Assembly (NCBI GenBank): GCA_015680685.1 | Contig: MNCI01011140.1 | Span: 688,523-752,522 of the forward strand | Length of the DNA stretch: 64,000 nucleotides | DNA from: Gnetum montanum | Taxonomy: Eukaryota > Streptophyta > Gnetopsida > Gnetales > Gnetaceae | Reading direction: 5' to 3' | Part shown: positions 33,216-45,606 of the stretch, one piece after another | How the letters are laid out: each line of letters begins with the position of its first letter | Position numbering within the stretch: position 1 is the stretch's first letter | The notes under the pieces: generated by a model | Seen by the model: only the letters and a program-made list of their open reading frames with translations | Told to the model about the DNA's origin: nothing | Database searches by the model: none | Translations under genes and position numbers: made by a program

Positions 33216-34488
33216 TATAGGATGTTAACATTGATGATGTTTGGCTAATGCTAACACTACATTAACATTAGTTCTAGAACCATGGAAGGCATCATGATGG
33301 CCATGAAGTAGGCAGAAGATGTTGAAAAGTCTATAAATCATGCTTTTAATCTCTCAAAATCTCAAAAAGTGCTCTAGATCTTAAGAAAATGGACTCGAAA
33401 TATGGATTCTTATCCCATATTTACAAGGTTAGGATTATTAAATTTAACCTTAAATCCAAGTGCAATTGATTCAGAGCTTATTTTTAAAAACTAGAAGTTG
33501 AAGTATAGATTGCTGACATTGATGCAAATATGACTAAGATAGGTGATGTTGATGTGGAAATTAGTGTCACCAAGTAATTCTAACATGAACACTAGTGTTA
33601 GTGTCAGTGTCAACTAGGGATTTCGAAAAATTTGAAAAAATTTTCCAAGTTTTCCTTCCATGCTTTAAGGATGTCCAAATTGATGCCAAAATGAGCCATA
33701 AGAATGCTTATTGGATGCCAAGGAGTTTGTAGACATGGGAAATGCTACAAGACATCAAACCTTATGATCTTGATATGATGATGATGTAAGGAGGATGATT
33801 CTACTACTAGATTCAACACCACCTACCATACTTAAAAATATTCTAAAGTATTAACTTCTAAAACTACATCCAAACCTGCAAAAAGGATTTCTAGTGCTTA
33901 GAAAATGATGTTGACTGGTTATCAAAGAGCTCAAGGAGCTAAGACAGAAGCTAAAATGTAGGGAAGAAGTGTTATGTATGTGGTAGGAATGATGTTAGGG
34001 ATGGTGATGCTAATGTTAACACTAACATTAGCTACAAAATTAGCCCTAAAGTTAGAAAAATTTTGATCTTTGGACTAGGGTCAACCTCTTAAAATGTTGA
34101 AATTTAATGCCTATGGTGCTAATAATGCTATGGATGAATGTGCAAGATTAAAATAGTGGTTAAAATGTAGTTTTGGTTCAATTGACACAAAAAGGATGGT
34201 CAAGGGCTATAGTTGATGTGGTGTCAGTGGTCCAAGGATGAAGCTAACATGGCATCAGCATCACCTCCAACACTTAGAGAAATTTTCATTTCTAAGCTTT
34301 TCTAGAGTCACCAAAAATGAAGTTCATATGCTATTTTATGGGCTAGGATGATCCTTAGAGGTCTTCAAAGGCTAGAAATATGTCTTGTAAAGCTATTTTA
34401 AAGAAGTTTTAGGCTTAAACTCAAATGAAACAATGTAAAAACCACACTTAACTTGGTCATTATGACATTGATGAAAATGAAAGCAACA
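33216..34488 (-). repeat. E4 3' LTR (left copy)
   Basis: Matches 44805-45606 in its first ~70 bp and from about 33810 onward. About 500 bp between (33290-33800) has no partner in the right copy, so one copy gained or lost a block. Rich in CTAATG/CATTAG motifs. Outer border approximate. Confidence 0.6.
34009..34032. other. Perfect hairpin in the E4 LTR
   Basis: Ten-base arms GCTAATGTTA and TAACATTAGC are exact inverted repeats around a 4-base loop ACAC. The right LTR has a shorter version at the same place (GCTAATG, loop CTAA, CATTAGC, near 45128). Confidence 0.8.
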
Positions 34489-34506
34489 CTGTCCCCTCTT
34501 GATGGA
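34489..34506 (-). other. E4 polypurine tract
   Basis: On the minus strand the sequence CATCAAGAGGGGACAG lies just before the TGTTGC that opens the left LTR, as expected for plus-strand priming. Confidence 0.55.
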
Positions 34507-34615
34507 TGCTACCAAGATGTCAAAGGAGGATCCATCAAGAAGCGAATAGATGATGACTTATTTTACCCAATGGAAAAGTAAGAAAAAAAAGTGAAATAAG
34601 AAGAGAAAGTTAGGA

Positions 34616-34927
34616 TATCACCTATACATCAATCATGAGAACAGTGTTATGCCATAGAATGGGGGTATGGTTAAATCCTACCTAACAAGATGACTGAGCA
34701 GATGTCATTCATGATGTTCATATTTTTTCCCACTTAAGCTCTAAACATACCCTTATTGAAATAGAATAAAATCACTTGATCCTCACTAATGTGTTGATGA
34801 GAGAAAAGGAAATGAGATCGAAAGGGGAGTTAGAGAAAGAATAAAAAAAATATAAGAGAGGAAAGATGAAATATAGATTTTTGAAAAAGAGAAAAGAATA
34901 AAATGGAAAAAATAAGGAACATCTATA
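34616..34927. repeat. ~300-bp direct repeat flanking E5, left copy
   Basis: Starts TATCACCTATACATCA and ends exactly where the E5 5' LTR begins. A diverged copy starts exactly where the E5 3' LTR ends (40045). Shared landmarks include GTNTATGCCA, a GGGGTA run, TTTTTTCC and ATCCTCAC. Confidence 0.55.
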
Positions 34928-35460
34928 TGAAAACATGTCTTCTTGCTAGATCAAAGGTTATTTTCCTCCATAATAAGGGTTGGATGAGTGTGAGTATCAT
35001 ATTGGATTCCATGTTATATTAACCATCACCAATAGAACTACATGGTCCTAATTCCTTTATGGACCTCATCATAAGGATATGTAGGCTTATTTGAGAAGCT
35101 TTAACTCCCTAGCTTGGGTCACTACCCTTATTTTTGAAGTGGGGCTTAGGGCTAGATGCATTAAAGTAGGAATGCATCTTAGCTATCTAAGGAAAATGGT
35201 ATCGTGTGTGTGCTTGCTAGTTATCTTTTAGGTGTTACTTATGTATGTATGTGTGTCTAATTAATCTAGTTACTTGTTCATTTATTTATGATATATATAA
35301 TGCATCTCTAGCCATGAACTAACAAGTTATGCACTCCTATGATATTTTTGTAGGTTCTCTAAGCTTTGAGTAGTCTACCTTAAGGCTACCCTCCCATGTT
35401 GCTGCTTCTAAACTCTTGAGTGGTATTAAATAGTATTTTTAAAGGATCACATCATTACAA
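34928..35460 (+). repeat. E5 5' LTR
   Basis: Starts TGAAAACATG and ends ATCATTACAA. Aligns with 39546-40044 throughout, including TAGATCAAAGGTT, AAGGATATGTAGGCTT and GGAATGTGTCTTAGC-like segments. Confidence 0.75.
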
Positions 35461-35478
35461 TTCATATCATAGCCATGG
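35461..35478 (+). other. E5 primer-binding site (degenerate tRNA-Met type)
   Basis: TTCATATCATAGCCATGG resembles TGGTATCAGAGCCATGG directly after the LTR. Confidence 0.6.
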
Positions 35479-36059
35479 TTTATGGTTTAAGATTGGTGGT
35501 GGTTTGTGATTTATTGCTTGAAATTTCTATGCTATCATGGTATACAAGAATAAGAATAAAGGGAACCGTATCTCTAGTAAGGCTCCTACTAGTCCTAATT
35601 CTCTTGAAGGACCATTAGAGAATGGTAACTTATAAGAGCATGTGCATGAAAAAAACACATGATATGACAACTAATCATGAATATTTAAATGAGGATGAAG
35701 ATGTACCTTTAAAGGAGCATAGGATGACTTTCTTGATAACTTGGAATTGAGATGAAGAAAGGAAGCTAGTTGACAACATCATTTCTTAATATTCCTATGA
35801 TGTCCTATACCTAGATGATAACTAGGAATTGAGATGAAGAAAGTAATATTAAGAAATGGTGTTGTCAATTCCTATGATGTAATCTAGTTATCCCATACCT
35901 AGATGTCCTATACATTTTGCATGAGAAATCATGTTATTTAGTGAAGACCTATGTACTAGGAGAAACTATCATTGTTCATTTTGGATTTTCATACCCATGG
36001 TGATGGAATAGCTTATTAAGGATTCCACTCAAGATGTTTTTCTTGCCATTTTGAAAGAG
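35479..36059 (+). other. E5 gag/protease remnant zone
   Basis: Noncoding as it stands. Near 35540 a short lysine-rich stretch (VYKNKNKGNRISSKAPT) resembles a gag N-terminus. The normal ~2 kb of gag and protease are missing. A 35-bp stretch containing GGAATTGAGATGAAGAAAG occurs twice (about 35742 and 35826), a local duplication. Confidence 0.4.
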
Positions 36060-38890
36060 ATAGAAGAAGGAAAATTTGCATAGATAAGCACATAGATTGA
36101 GAAGACTATAGGGAGGTCTAAGAATTTGATGTTGGAGAAATTTCCTAGAGAATTTCCAAAATGGCATATAGTTGATCATAAAATTCAGTTTCTAATAGGA
36201 ACTACCCCTCCTAATAAGTGACCTTACAAAATAAGCCCTTGTGCAAGTAGAGCTAAGGAACCAATTGAAAAGTTTCATAAAGAAGATCCATATTTGATCC
36301 TTCAAATCTCCTTATGGAGTTCCAATGTTTTTTGTGAAGAAAGAAGATTGATTGTTGAGATTGTGCGATAACTTCAAGATTTTCAATAAGTACACCATCA
36401 AGAATAGTTATCTAGTACCGTTAGTTTTAGACCTATTCAACCAATAAGTATGGCCTTAAATCTTATTTTAACTTAACCTTCATCAAGATTATTATCAAGT
36501 AGGGATTATGAAAGGTAACTAAGGAAAGATAATGTGTATCACTTGTTATAGCTTGTATAAGTGAAAAATCATGTCATTTGGGTTATATAATGTTCCAACT
36601 ACATTCTACACACTTATGAATGAGGTGTTCTATTCATACCTTGACAAGTTCATTATGATATATCTCGACAATACTATCATGTACTCTGATTTGATGGAAG
36701 AGCATATTTAACACCATGACTTAGTCTTCTTTAATTGGTAGGAGAAAAAACTATATGTCAAGTGGAAGAAGTGCAAATTCAGTAAGGCAAAGCTAAAATT
36801 ATTGGGTCACATCATTGGTAGAGGTAAGATGAAACTAAACCCAAAGAAACTAGAGTTCATTACCACATGGCTTGTACCAAAAGATGTGCATGAGCTATGC
36901 TAATTCTTAGGGTTGACAAGCTATTATATTAAATTTATTTGGAAATTATATAGAGTGTTGGTAGCCTTATGTAATTTGTAAAATACATACATCCCTTGGA
37001 ACTAGAATGTTTAATTTTTAGAAATTTTCAATAAGATCAGGATGGCCCTAACAACTTAGCCCATGTTGATCCTATTTGACTTTTTCGAATGATTCAAAGT
37101 TCATACCAATGCTTCAAATGAACCAATTGGTGGTGACCTATTATAGAATAGAAATCCAATAAATCCAATAATGTAAATCACATAGAATAGTTGTGGTTAG
37201 TGCATGAAAGGAAAACATTCATCATTATGCATTACCTTTGCATCTAGCAACACTATCTCCTTGGTGGTACTACGATAGTCAAAATTAGCAATCCTACCAT
37301 GAGCTACCTTCTCAATCAATCCAAGTTGAAGCTAAAGTAATCTCAATGACTGAGCATATTAGAAATTTTGATTTTTAGGTAAAATGTAGTGGTTGATGTT
37401 TTAAGTAGACATCCTTAGGTACACTCGATAGAGATTTTGGGATAGCAAAATAATACTTGGATGATGGGTAGCCATGAACTATAGTAGAAAATCAAGGATA
37501 AATTATATCATGATAAACATGCTTAGGAGTTATTAAAGTTAGTTTGTAAGGTGAGAAATCAAATTTCAGTGAAGTTGATGGTTTGCTTATGTTCAAGTAT
37601 AATTCAATTTATTTTCCTAATTGGGATACTTTACATGCTCAAATCATTGATAAATGTCATAGCACTCTTTGAGCAGGTCATCCAAGGGATAAACAAACAA
37701 TGACATTGGTGGAGTAAAGTTCCTATTGGCATAATTTGGATGTTGGTGTGGCAAATTTTGTACAAATTTTTTTGTATTACCAATAAGATTAAAGTTTCAA
37801 TGAGAAACTAGAGGGCTTACATCACCCCTTGGATATTCTAGAGCTCTCATGGATGACCATCTTCATGGACTTTATCATGGCACTCCTTACACTACAAGGA
37901 TTTTCTAGCATCCTTGTAGTTGTGAATAAAATCTTGAAGTATGTCATTTTCATCTTGTTTTCTACCCTTTGCATAGCTAATGAAGTGACATCAATACTTA
38001 TTAAAAATGTAGTTTTCTACATTAGGTTGCTATCAAGCATTGTTTTAGAACATGAATCTTATTTCAAAGGGAATTTCTTGTAGAGGTTCTTCAAAATGCT
38101 AGATATGAAGCTACAAATGTCTTCAAGGTATCACTTCTAGAACAATGAATAAAGGGAATGGTTAAATAGAGCTTTGAAAGAATACCTAACGCACTTCATC
38201 TAATTTAATTAAATAAACTAGATGGCCTTGCTACCTATGGCTCAATTCAACTACAATATTTATAAGTCCTCAACCATAGGATTCTAGTAGAGTTAGCCTT
38301 AAAAAGATAACCATCAATCCCTCAACTGGTGGAAACCTCACATTAAGGTTTTAATCCTTTAATAGATGAATTTATAAAATCCTAGGCAGATCATATCCAA
38401 GTTACTATGTTGTACTTAGAGAATTTTGTCCAACACATGAAGAAGTACACAAATAGTAGGAGGAGACTATTGGAGTTTGTTATTAGCAAATGGGCTCTTT
38501 AGAAGATGGATTATGTAGAGAAGATGAGATCAAAGAACGCAAAGAGTCAGAAGTTCTTAAGACATTATCATGGACCTTTCAAGATCCTTGCTCATGTGAA
38601 TCTAATTACTTACAAGTTTCTATTGCTAGCATATCTGGCTAAATATCATCTAATGTTTCATGTTTCAATGCTAAAAAATCTTAATCTGGGGAAACCTTGA
38701 TCTAGAAACACTACAACCTAAAGAACCTTCAATCATTGAGGTAATTAAAGAATGATGGATTTATTCCATTATGAACATATGCACCATAGGTTGTACTCTA
38801 GAATAGAAGATCAAATTCTTCATATAGTAGTACGATATATCCTTAGAGGACGATACCTAGGAAGAATGACAAGCTCTTAAGAATAAGTAA
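36060..38890 (+). pseudogene. E5 pol (RT, RNase H, integrase, chromodomain)
   Basis: Decayed replication polyprotein. RT at ~36060-37000: REFPKWHIVDHKIQFLIGT at its start, MSFGLYNVPTTFYTLMNEV, and IMIYLDNTIMYSD, where the second catalytic Asp is Asn; then LLGHIIGRGKMKLNPKKL. RNase H at ~37080-37430 (VHTNASNEPIGGDLL). Integrase zinc region at ~37640-37790, core at ~37850-38330 (FIMALLTLQGFSSILVVVNK), C-terminus at ~38506-38700 (QKFLRHYHGPFKILAHV, YHLMFHVSMLKN). Chromodomain-like DDTWEEXQALKNK at ~38847-38890. Frequent stops. Confidence 0.8.
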
Positions 38891-39545
38891 ACTTTCATTA
38901 CAAAATTCTATGCAAATAATTACATTAATTTACCTTTCTATATGTAAAAATATGACTAGCCAAAGATAGTCACTTCGTAATTAGCTAGATGATGCTAAAG
39001 TGGATCTCCGATGGAGCACTTATAAAGGATAGAGAATTAGTGTGTATTCCCTTTAGTTAAGTAGTTGGATGATGCCATAGTAAGGCTAGAATCCTATGAT
39101 TCCTATACATGCTAGTGATAGACTGTTACTAAGCATAGGGAGTGGTTCTTCCAAGGTACAAAATTTTCTTTCTTGATTGCAGAAGAATTAACTCAACACT
39201 CTCATTTCACAACCATAGATAGAGGACCAAATCATGTATCAAGAAAGTACACTTTACTCTAAGTAGAAAGGTTGTTATAGTTTTCATGGAAAAGGACAAA
39301 CCTTTTCTTCCTAAATCTAGGTTTTGTGAACTTCTTTAATCCTCTATGAAATCTTAGATTAAGTTCAATATTTATGTTTATGGTTAAATAACCTTAATTA
39401 TTGAACCTTTTTGTCTACAACTATTAGAAGAGCTTTTAGTTTTTTGAAGTTTCTTAATATTCATTGGGACTTTTCACATTTGTAAAAGTGTATAGACAAA
39501 GACTTAAGCTTTGAGGATGTCACTTTTTTCAAGTATGAGAGAGTA

Positions 39546-40044
39546 TGAAAAACATTATTTATTAGTAGATCAAAGGTTCTATCCCTCTAGAATGGGGACC
39601 AAATGAGTGTGGAGATCCTATCAAGTTCCATATTATCTTAATCATCATTAATGGAACTATATGAGCCTAATTCCTTTGTCAACCTTATCACAAGGATATG
39701 TAGGCTTGTTCAAGAGGTTTCACCTTCCTAGCTTGAGCCATCATCCTTCTCTTTGAAGAGAGGCTTATGACAACATCCATTAGAGTAGGAATGTGTCTTA
39801 GCATTCTAAGGGAAATAGTATTATGTATGTGTGCACATCTCATTGATCTGGTTACTTATTTTTTTACTTATGGCACATTTGATATGCCTCTAACCATGAA
39901 CCAATGGGTTATGCACTTCTATGATGTACTTGTAGATACTCTAGGCTTTGAGACATAGTCTACCTTGAGTCTATCCTTCATCATTACTACTTTGAGACTC
40001 TCAAGTGTGTTGAACAATATTTTCTATGGACATCACCATTACAA
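39546..40044 (+). repeat. E5 3' LTR
   Basis: Preceded by the usual chromovirus 3' context (GCTTTGAGGATGTCACTTTT, then a purine stretch). Starts TGAAAAACATT and ends ACCATTACAA. Confidence 0.75.
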
Positions 40045-40350
40045 TATCACATATACACCAAGTTGAGGTGCTATGCCACAAAAGTGGGGTAGGGCTAGAT
40101 CTTGCACTCTAATGATATTAATGCTTCATCAATTAATAAACTAATAAATTTTTTCCTATCCCACTCAAACTCAAATACATCCTTACTAAAAATAAAAATG
40201 ACATAACACTCATTACTCTTTAAATGAGATGGATCACCAATAAAAATCCTCACCATACTGTGATGATAGAAAGAAATGTTAGTAGAACAGGATAATCATA
40301 GATTGGAAAAAATAGAGCAAGTAGCATGGAAGAGACATGAAAGAGTAATA
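40045..40350. repeat. ~300-bp direct repeat flanking E5, right copy
   Basis: Diverged partner of 34616-34927, beginning TATCACATATACACCA at the LTR border. In E4 orientation it is 3' untranslated sequence. Confidence 0.55.
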
Positions 40351-40360
40351 GCAAAGAATA

Positions 40361-40362
40361 TG

Positions 40363-40409
<47 letters not shown>
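40361..40409. repeat. (TA)n(GA)n microsatellite
   Basis: TA run followed by about 17 GA units. It creates a false Ser/Leu-rich frame on the minus strand (40552-40250). Confidence 0.9.
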
Positions 40410-40414
<5 letters not shown>

Positions 40415-40469
40415 AAGATAGGAAGAGAACCAAAAGAAATGTAATAAAACATAAGTAAGAGATGAATAG

Positions 40470-40660
40470 GTTAGAGCAAACCCTATTATGCTTAATCTCT
40501 TTTTTTTCTTTGCATCATGTGTGGTGTCACTTGATGTAGGCTTGATTGACAAAACCTAGATGTTGATTTCCATCTAAACCCACTAGATAGTATTCTTTAT
40601 TACAAAGATTCTTAACAATGATGTAAGAACCATCTCTAAGATAAAGTAGAACATGATTGT
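40470..40660 (-). pseudogene. E4 integrase C-terminal fragment
   Basis: On the minus strand, LRDGSYIIVKNLCNKEYYLV followed by DGNQHLGFVNQAYIK matches the end of Ty3/gypsy integrases (GPY...V...G.Y.L.D.DG......N...LK). It is the only part of E4 pol after protease that I can recognise. Confidence 0.55.
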
Positions 40661-41630
40661 TGCCTAATCACAAATGATATTATTACAGATAACAGTACAC
40701 CCCAGCTAGAGTGGCCCCAATTGGGCATAAATGAAGTGCTTAGAATAACGATAGTTAGACTTAGGATTAATTAAGGAACAAATTACTTATAGGGATTGGG
40801 ATACAATGATAAATTAATGATGTAGAGAAAAGGGACAGAGAAATGAGGATCACATAGACTAAAGAGGTAGCACATGTGAGAAAGCAAATAAAGAAGAAGC
40901 AATGATGAAATATTTGCAATGTTCTTGCCCTTGATATCTTTGCTAGATGATGTATTTGTATTATATATATATTTATATGAACATTCTAGAACTATGATAT
41001 AGGAAACTATGGCAAAATGAAAAATGATTTTGTTTGTGGATTTTGTGGTTTATATATTTATGGTTTTTATATTTTTTTTATGTTTTTGGGATTTTTCATT
41101 CTATATTTTTATGTTTTTATAATTTTTAGTTTTGATAGCTAAGGTGTAAAATAAGACAAAATAATGTACTAGGTTAAAATAATGTTAAAACTAGGGGGAA
41201 AGGCATAAATCAAGAAAGATAAATAATGCAAGATAAAATAGTGTAAAGTAAATAAATTTAGCAAACATAGCTAATTCATATAAGAATAAAACATAAATTA
41301 AAAACATGAGAATAAAAGCTCAAAGATGACACAATTCCTAGGTATGGGACATGTTGGTAATTATTTTCTTAGCTTGGAAATGGGTAGAATCCTTAGCAAT
41401 TTTAATGGATCCTACAATGTCTAGTTCATCAAAGCCTAGATCTATCAATTCAAGAGAATTAGATGACCATGGGATACTAACATTGGACTCCCTAGTTTCT
41501 TTGGATGATGAATATTTGACCCATGTTAATGGGTTGGGAGTCTAGCATAGTTTTCTCTAATACATCTAGATGAAAGATGCTAGAAACTCCAAGAGCAACA
41601 TGAATGATTACTTCCCTATCCTTATTGGGA
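40661..41630. other. E4 interior where pol should be, nothing recognised
   Basis: No RT, RNase H or integrase core on the minus strand. The plus-strand frame at 41351-41545 has no family resemblance. Likely the site of the E4 pol deletion. Confidence 0.4.
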
Positions 41631-41639
41631 AAGTCTATC

Positions 41640-41945
41640 TCCTACTATACAAGTGAAGAAAGTGCACAATGATAAGCTAACCAAGACCTTTCTAAGATAG
41701 CATGTATTCTTAAACAGTCCTTTGTTATCTCAAAAGTAGCTTCTAAAGCAATACACTTTCCTAGTAACAAAGGTAATTTAATTGATCCTATGATCCTTAC
41801 TCTAACTTTGTTAAAAAAAATTAAAGTAGAGTTGAAGTTAGAGTATGTGACTTGTGTTTTAAGGTCGAGACACTCGATTACTATCCATGAAATGTTGTTG
41901 GATCAAGCTCCATCATTCATGTGCACTAGAGACAACATCATGTTC
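41640..41945 (-). pseudogene. E4 protease (Tat type)
   Basis: Minus strand: HMNDGAXSNNIS for the active site (usual VDDGAGLNI; first Asp replaced by Asn), then VRVRIIGSIKLPLLLGKCIALEATFEI in two adjoining segments, and a final ILERSWLAYH (usual LLGRPWL). Order and spacing match Tat proteases. Decayed. Confidence 0.6.
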
Positions 41946-43299
41946 TCAATATATATTATGATGTAGATGGGAATTTGACACATGGTACTAAATGTAGGAA
42001 GTGTTTTGATGTTTTCTCCTTTGAATACTAATTAGTCCACCTCATATTGTGGAACATTCAACACCAATGAAATAGCTTGGACATGAAACTAGATGTCTAA
42101 TAGAATGGTGATAGATTTAATGATTCCTTCTAATGCTAAGTGATGCTATTTAGATATTAAAATAAGTTCAAAGAGAAAAATATTGATCATCTTCAACTTC
42201 ATTGTTGTAGTAATTTGGGGTAACTCTTCATTTTGTAATGTTGAGTTTTTTGGGAGATGGAGGTACTAGAAGAACTATTGATGATGAAGTAGTTGAAGTA
42301 GATGTTGTTGAAGTAAACATAAATGTATTTTGATGTTTCTAAAATGCTATCTACTTCCTCCACTATCAGCAAGATTGCTTGTTGGATTGATTCTTTCCTT
42401 TTCCTTTGTTAGCTAGATTACTTCTTAGATTGATTCCTTCCTTTTCCTTTGTTAGGTAGGAAGAAATGGTAGTTCTTATGAGGTGGATGGAGATAAAGGA
42501 CATGATGGGAAAAATCAACTAGGCAAGATAGAGTAGTCAAAGAAAACCTAATCCTCAATGGTGATGGAAGATTGGAATTCATGGAATATTGATGGGCAAA
42601 AGGATTGTCATAGTATGATATGAGATTTATGATAAATAGAGCTCTTTGTACCTTTTAGATAACTAGAGGAAAGGAAATATTTATAAGCATTGATGAAAAA
42701 ATATTTTTTGGGTTTAGGGGGATTTGATTACCAGGATACTTAGGGATTTGTTTAAGAGGTACCCATATAGATAAAAATAGGGCTTTGGAATGATTGCATT
42801 TGGATTTAAGTTAAAATGTAGAAATTCCCCTCAAAGTAAAATTCAAGGGGTCTTGGAGAATCTACATATCTTTATTTTCAAGTTAAATTGGTATGTTGAA
42901 GACCCTTCCTCCTTTTTTCTTTTTTTTTTTTGAAAAGATCCTAAATGTCATATTTGAGTGCATTAGAATCATCTATGTCATAACTTGCAACCTTATGGTT
43001 GTAGAAAAATTTGTTAAAATCATATCATATTAGGACCAGTGAATCTCATTCCACATGTTGGGAAGGATTTATGGCTAGAGTCTATAAACGTCTAAATCTA
43101 GCTGGTGATTATTCAAAGACATATTTTGGGGTTATGTGTCCATCTCTCAATAGTATATTATAGAGTTAAGTGTAGATCATTGGAAAGTAGTGGTATTTGG
43201 AAAAATCCATGGGTTGCCTCCTTTGTTGGCTCTCATACAATGAATTTTTCCTAGCATTATTGGTAGCATATGAGGACGCTAGTAAAGTTTGATTCACTG

Positions 43300-43990
43300 A
43301 AGCTACTATTTTTCTTACATTATATGGGGCCTTTTCTTTAGTTACATTACTGGTTTTGTTGCAAAAGTTAACTCATTCTAGATTATTGCATTTGATGATT
43401 ACCTCTTTAATATGCTTGACAGAAGTGATGGCATCGTGAAGGCTAAGTGGCCTAGGATAGATCAACCTAACCCTAATATAATCATTGATTGCTCCTTCAA
43501 AAATATCCAACTAATCATTATGTAGTATGTGGATAAGCTTCATTTTGGCTAATGTCCATTGAGAGATAAACTTGGAAATGGATTCATTATGAGCTTGTTT
43601 CATTGCCAGGAGTTTTTTAAAAGTATCATCCTTCATGATATTGTATTTCAACTTCTCCACGAAGGTAGTGAAGAGCTATTCTAGGAAGGCGATAGATCCA
43701 TGAGAGAGGGACCTATACCATGTGAGTGCTTTTCTAGTTAGGAAGTTAGAAAAACTCCTAAGAATGGCATGAGAATAGTTGGCTAACATGATGTATTCAC
43801 TGCAAAAAGTGATGACATTATTTGTAGGATTAGATTCTCCATTATACTCTGTAAAATTTGGAAAGGAGCCCCCTTTAGGAACTTGGACAAGTGGGATCAA
43901 TGAAATAATGGGATTAATAAAGAGATTAATAATAGAAACAATAAGAGTGTTCCCATGTAATGTGGTGGCTTTTCACATTTGATCCTCATT
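43300..43990 (-). pseudogene. E4 gag core
   Basis: Minus strand: FPNFTEYNGESNPTNNVITF, LRSFSNFLTRKALTWYRSL, then FVEKLKYNIMKDDTF, LLAMKQAHNESISKFIS and IHILHND. This is the retrotransposon gag core (usual YNGTGDP...SLTGPALSWY...). One frame covers 43900-43676, with a stop and small shifts after. The N-terminal part of gag probably extends to ~44817. Confidence 0.75.
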
Positions 43991-44804
43991 CACTTGAAAC
44001 CTAGAAGAGAGATTCTAAAGTAACAATATTAGTTTGGAAGGAACTACATAGATAGATGATACAAAAGTATTAGTTGGCACTGAGTTATAGGTAGGAAAGG
44101 CTGGATGAATGGATGTCATGATGGACATAGGAGCTAATGATGCAATGTTATAGTGGGGCCTATACTGTGAGGATAAGGGAAAAGGTAAGAAAACCTATGA
44201 CTATTGAACATGACTAGTGTGTGATAAGAAATAGAAAGGATTAAATGGTAGGTTAACATTTTGCACCAATGCAAGGTTTGTAGGGTTAATTATAGTTGTG
44301 CTTGAAAAGAAACTATAGACTAGGAATAAGTTAGTCATAGATGGGGAAGTAATTATGGGATTGACTAAAGTATGAGTTGCAAGAGTAAAAGTTTGAGGTA
44401 TGTGCATGAAAAATTAACTGTTAAAACCAATGAGATTCACATGGTGTAAAATAGAACTTTGAGGTAATCAATATGATTGATAGAAGGGGTATACAAGTAG
44501 GGAAATATGTTGCTATGTTAATCTTGAAATTGATAATTCCTAGTCACATTGATATTAGGATGTCCCATTGGAGACTCCATTGTAACTTAAATTTGTTGGA
44601 TTTCAACACTCATCATTACCTAAACTTTGTCTTTAATGACTAGGTATTTTGCTAATGTAGCTTGTTCAAATTGATCTAAATTGATGGGATGACTTGGATT
44701 TGGCAAGAGTGGCTTCAAATCATTAGCTATTACATAGGTATTCATTCTCCTTATCTCATTCTCAAAGAGTGCTATACTCGGTTCTCGATTGCTGCATGCA
44801 ACCT

Positions 44805-45606
44805 TGTGGGATGTCAAAGCTCATGCTACTTGACTAATGCTAACATTGCTTTACCATTAGTTTTGAAGTTGGGGAATGTGTTGTGCTTTAACATGGTGAT
44901 GATGCATGTAGTAGCTAACATTGATAATGGCATCAATGTCACCTACCATACTTTGAAAAATCCTAAAGTATTAACTCCTAAAATTGTCTTCAAACATGCA
45001 AAAATTGACCTCTAATTCCTATAAAATAATGTTGATTAGTTACCAAAGAGCCCAAGGAGCTAAGATAGAAGTCAAAATGTAGGCAAGAAGTGCTATTCAT
45101 AGGGAAAGGATGATGCTAGGGATGCTAATGCTAACATTAGCATTAGTGTTAGTTCCAAAGTTCTAAAAATTTTCATACTTGAGTCTTGGGGTCAACCTAC
45201 CAAAATGTTGAGATTTAATACCTATAATACTAATAGTGCTATGGGAGAGATATTTAAAATCCTATGGGGTTAAAATGGTAACCAAAAGGTAGTTTTGATT
45301 TAAGTGATGCAAATAAGATGATCCAGGGCTATAGCTAACATGGAGTTAGCAGTCCATGGGTGACATTGACATGGCATTAGCATCATCTCCAAACTTAGAA
45401 AACTTTTCATTTTCAAACTTTTATAGGTCATCAAAAGTGGAGTCTATATGCTAGGTTATGAAATAGGATAGTTCCTAGAAGCCTTTGAAGGCTAGAAATA
45501 TGTTTTGTAAAGTTGTTATTAAGGAGTTTTAGGCTCAAACTTGGCTAGGATAATGTTAAAGCTATACTTGCCTTGGTCATTATGAAATCAAAAAGTGGGT
45601 GAAACA
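44805..45606 (-). repeat. E4 5' LTR (right copy)
   Basis: Direct-repeat partner of the left LTR. The strongest matches are 44940-45130 against 33810-34010 and 45130-45600 against 34010-34470 (for example CAAGGAGCTAAGA and GGTCATTATGA). The inner border overlaps the open gag frame by a few bases and is approximate. Confidence 0.6.

Larger units (their letters stand above)
34928..40044 (+). mobile_element. E5: decayed Ty3/gypsy chromovirus nested in E4
   Basis: LTRs of ~530 and ~500 bp, a tRNA-Met-like primer site, and RT, RNase H, integrase and chromodomain in that order. Gag and protease are almost absent (35480-36050), so this copy is internally deleted. No exact 5-bp target duplication could be fixed. 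Larger ~300-bp repeats lie outside both ends. Confidence 0.75.
33216..45606 (-). mobile_element. E4: decayed Tat-like Ty3/gypsy element on the minus strand
   Basis: Direct repeats at 33216-34488 and 44805-45606 act as LTRs, both opening TGTT on the minus strand. Reading leftward from the right LTR: gag (43990-43300), protease (~41945-41640), then only an integrase C-terminus (~40660-40470), a purine tract and the left LTR. RT, RNase H and most of integrase are gone. A plus-strand chromovirus (E5) is nested in its 3' untranslated region. No target duplication is evident. Confidence 0.65.

Noticed and set aside
40250-40552. Minus-strand 100-residue frame with a Ser-Leu repeat
   Set aside because: Produced by the (GA)n microsatellite.
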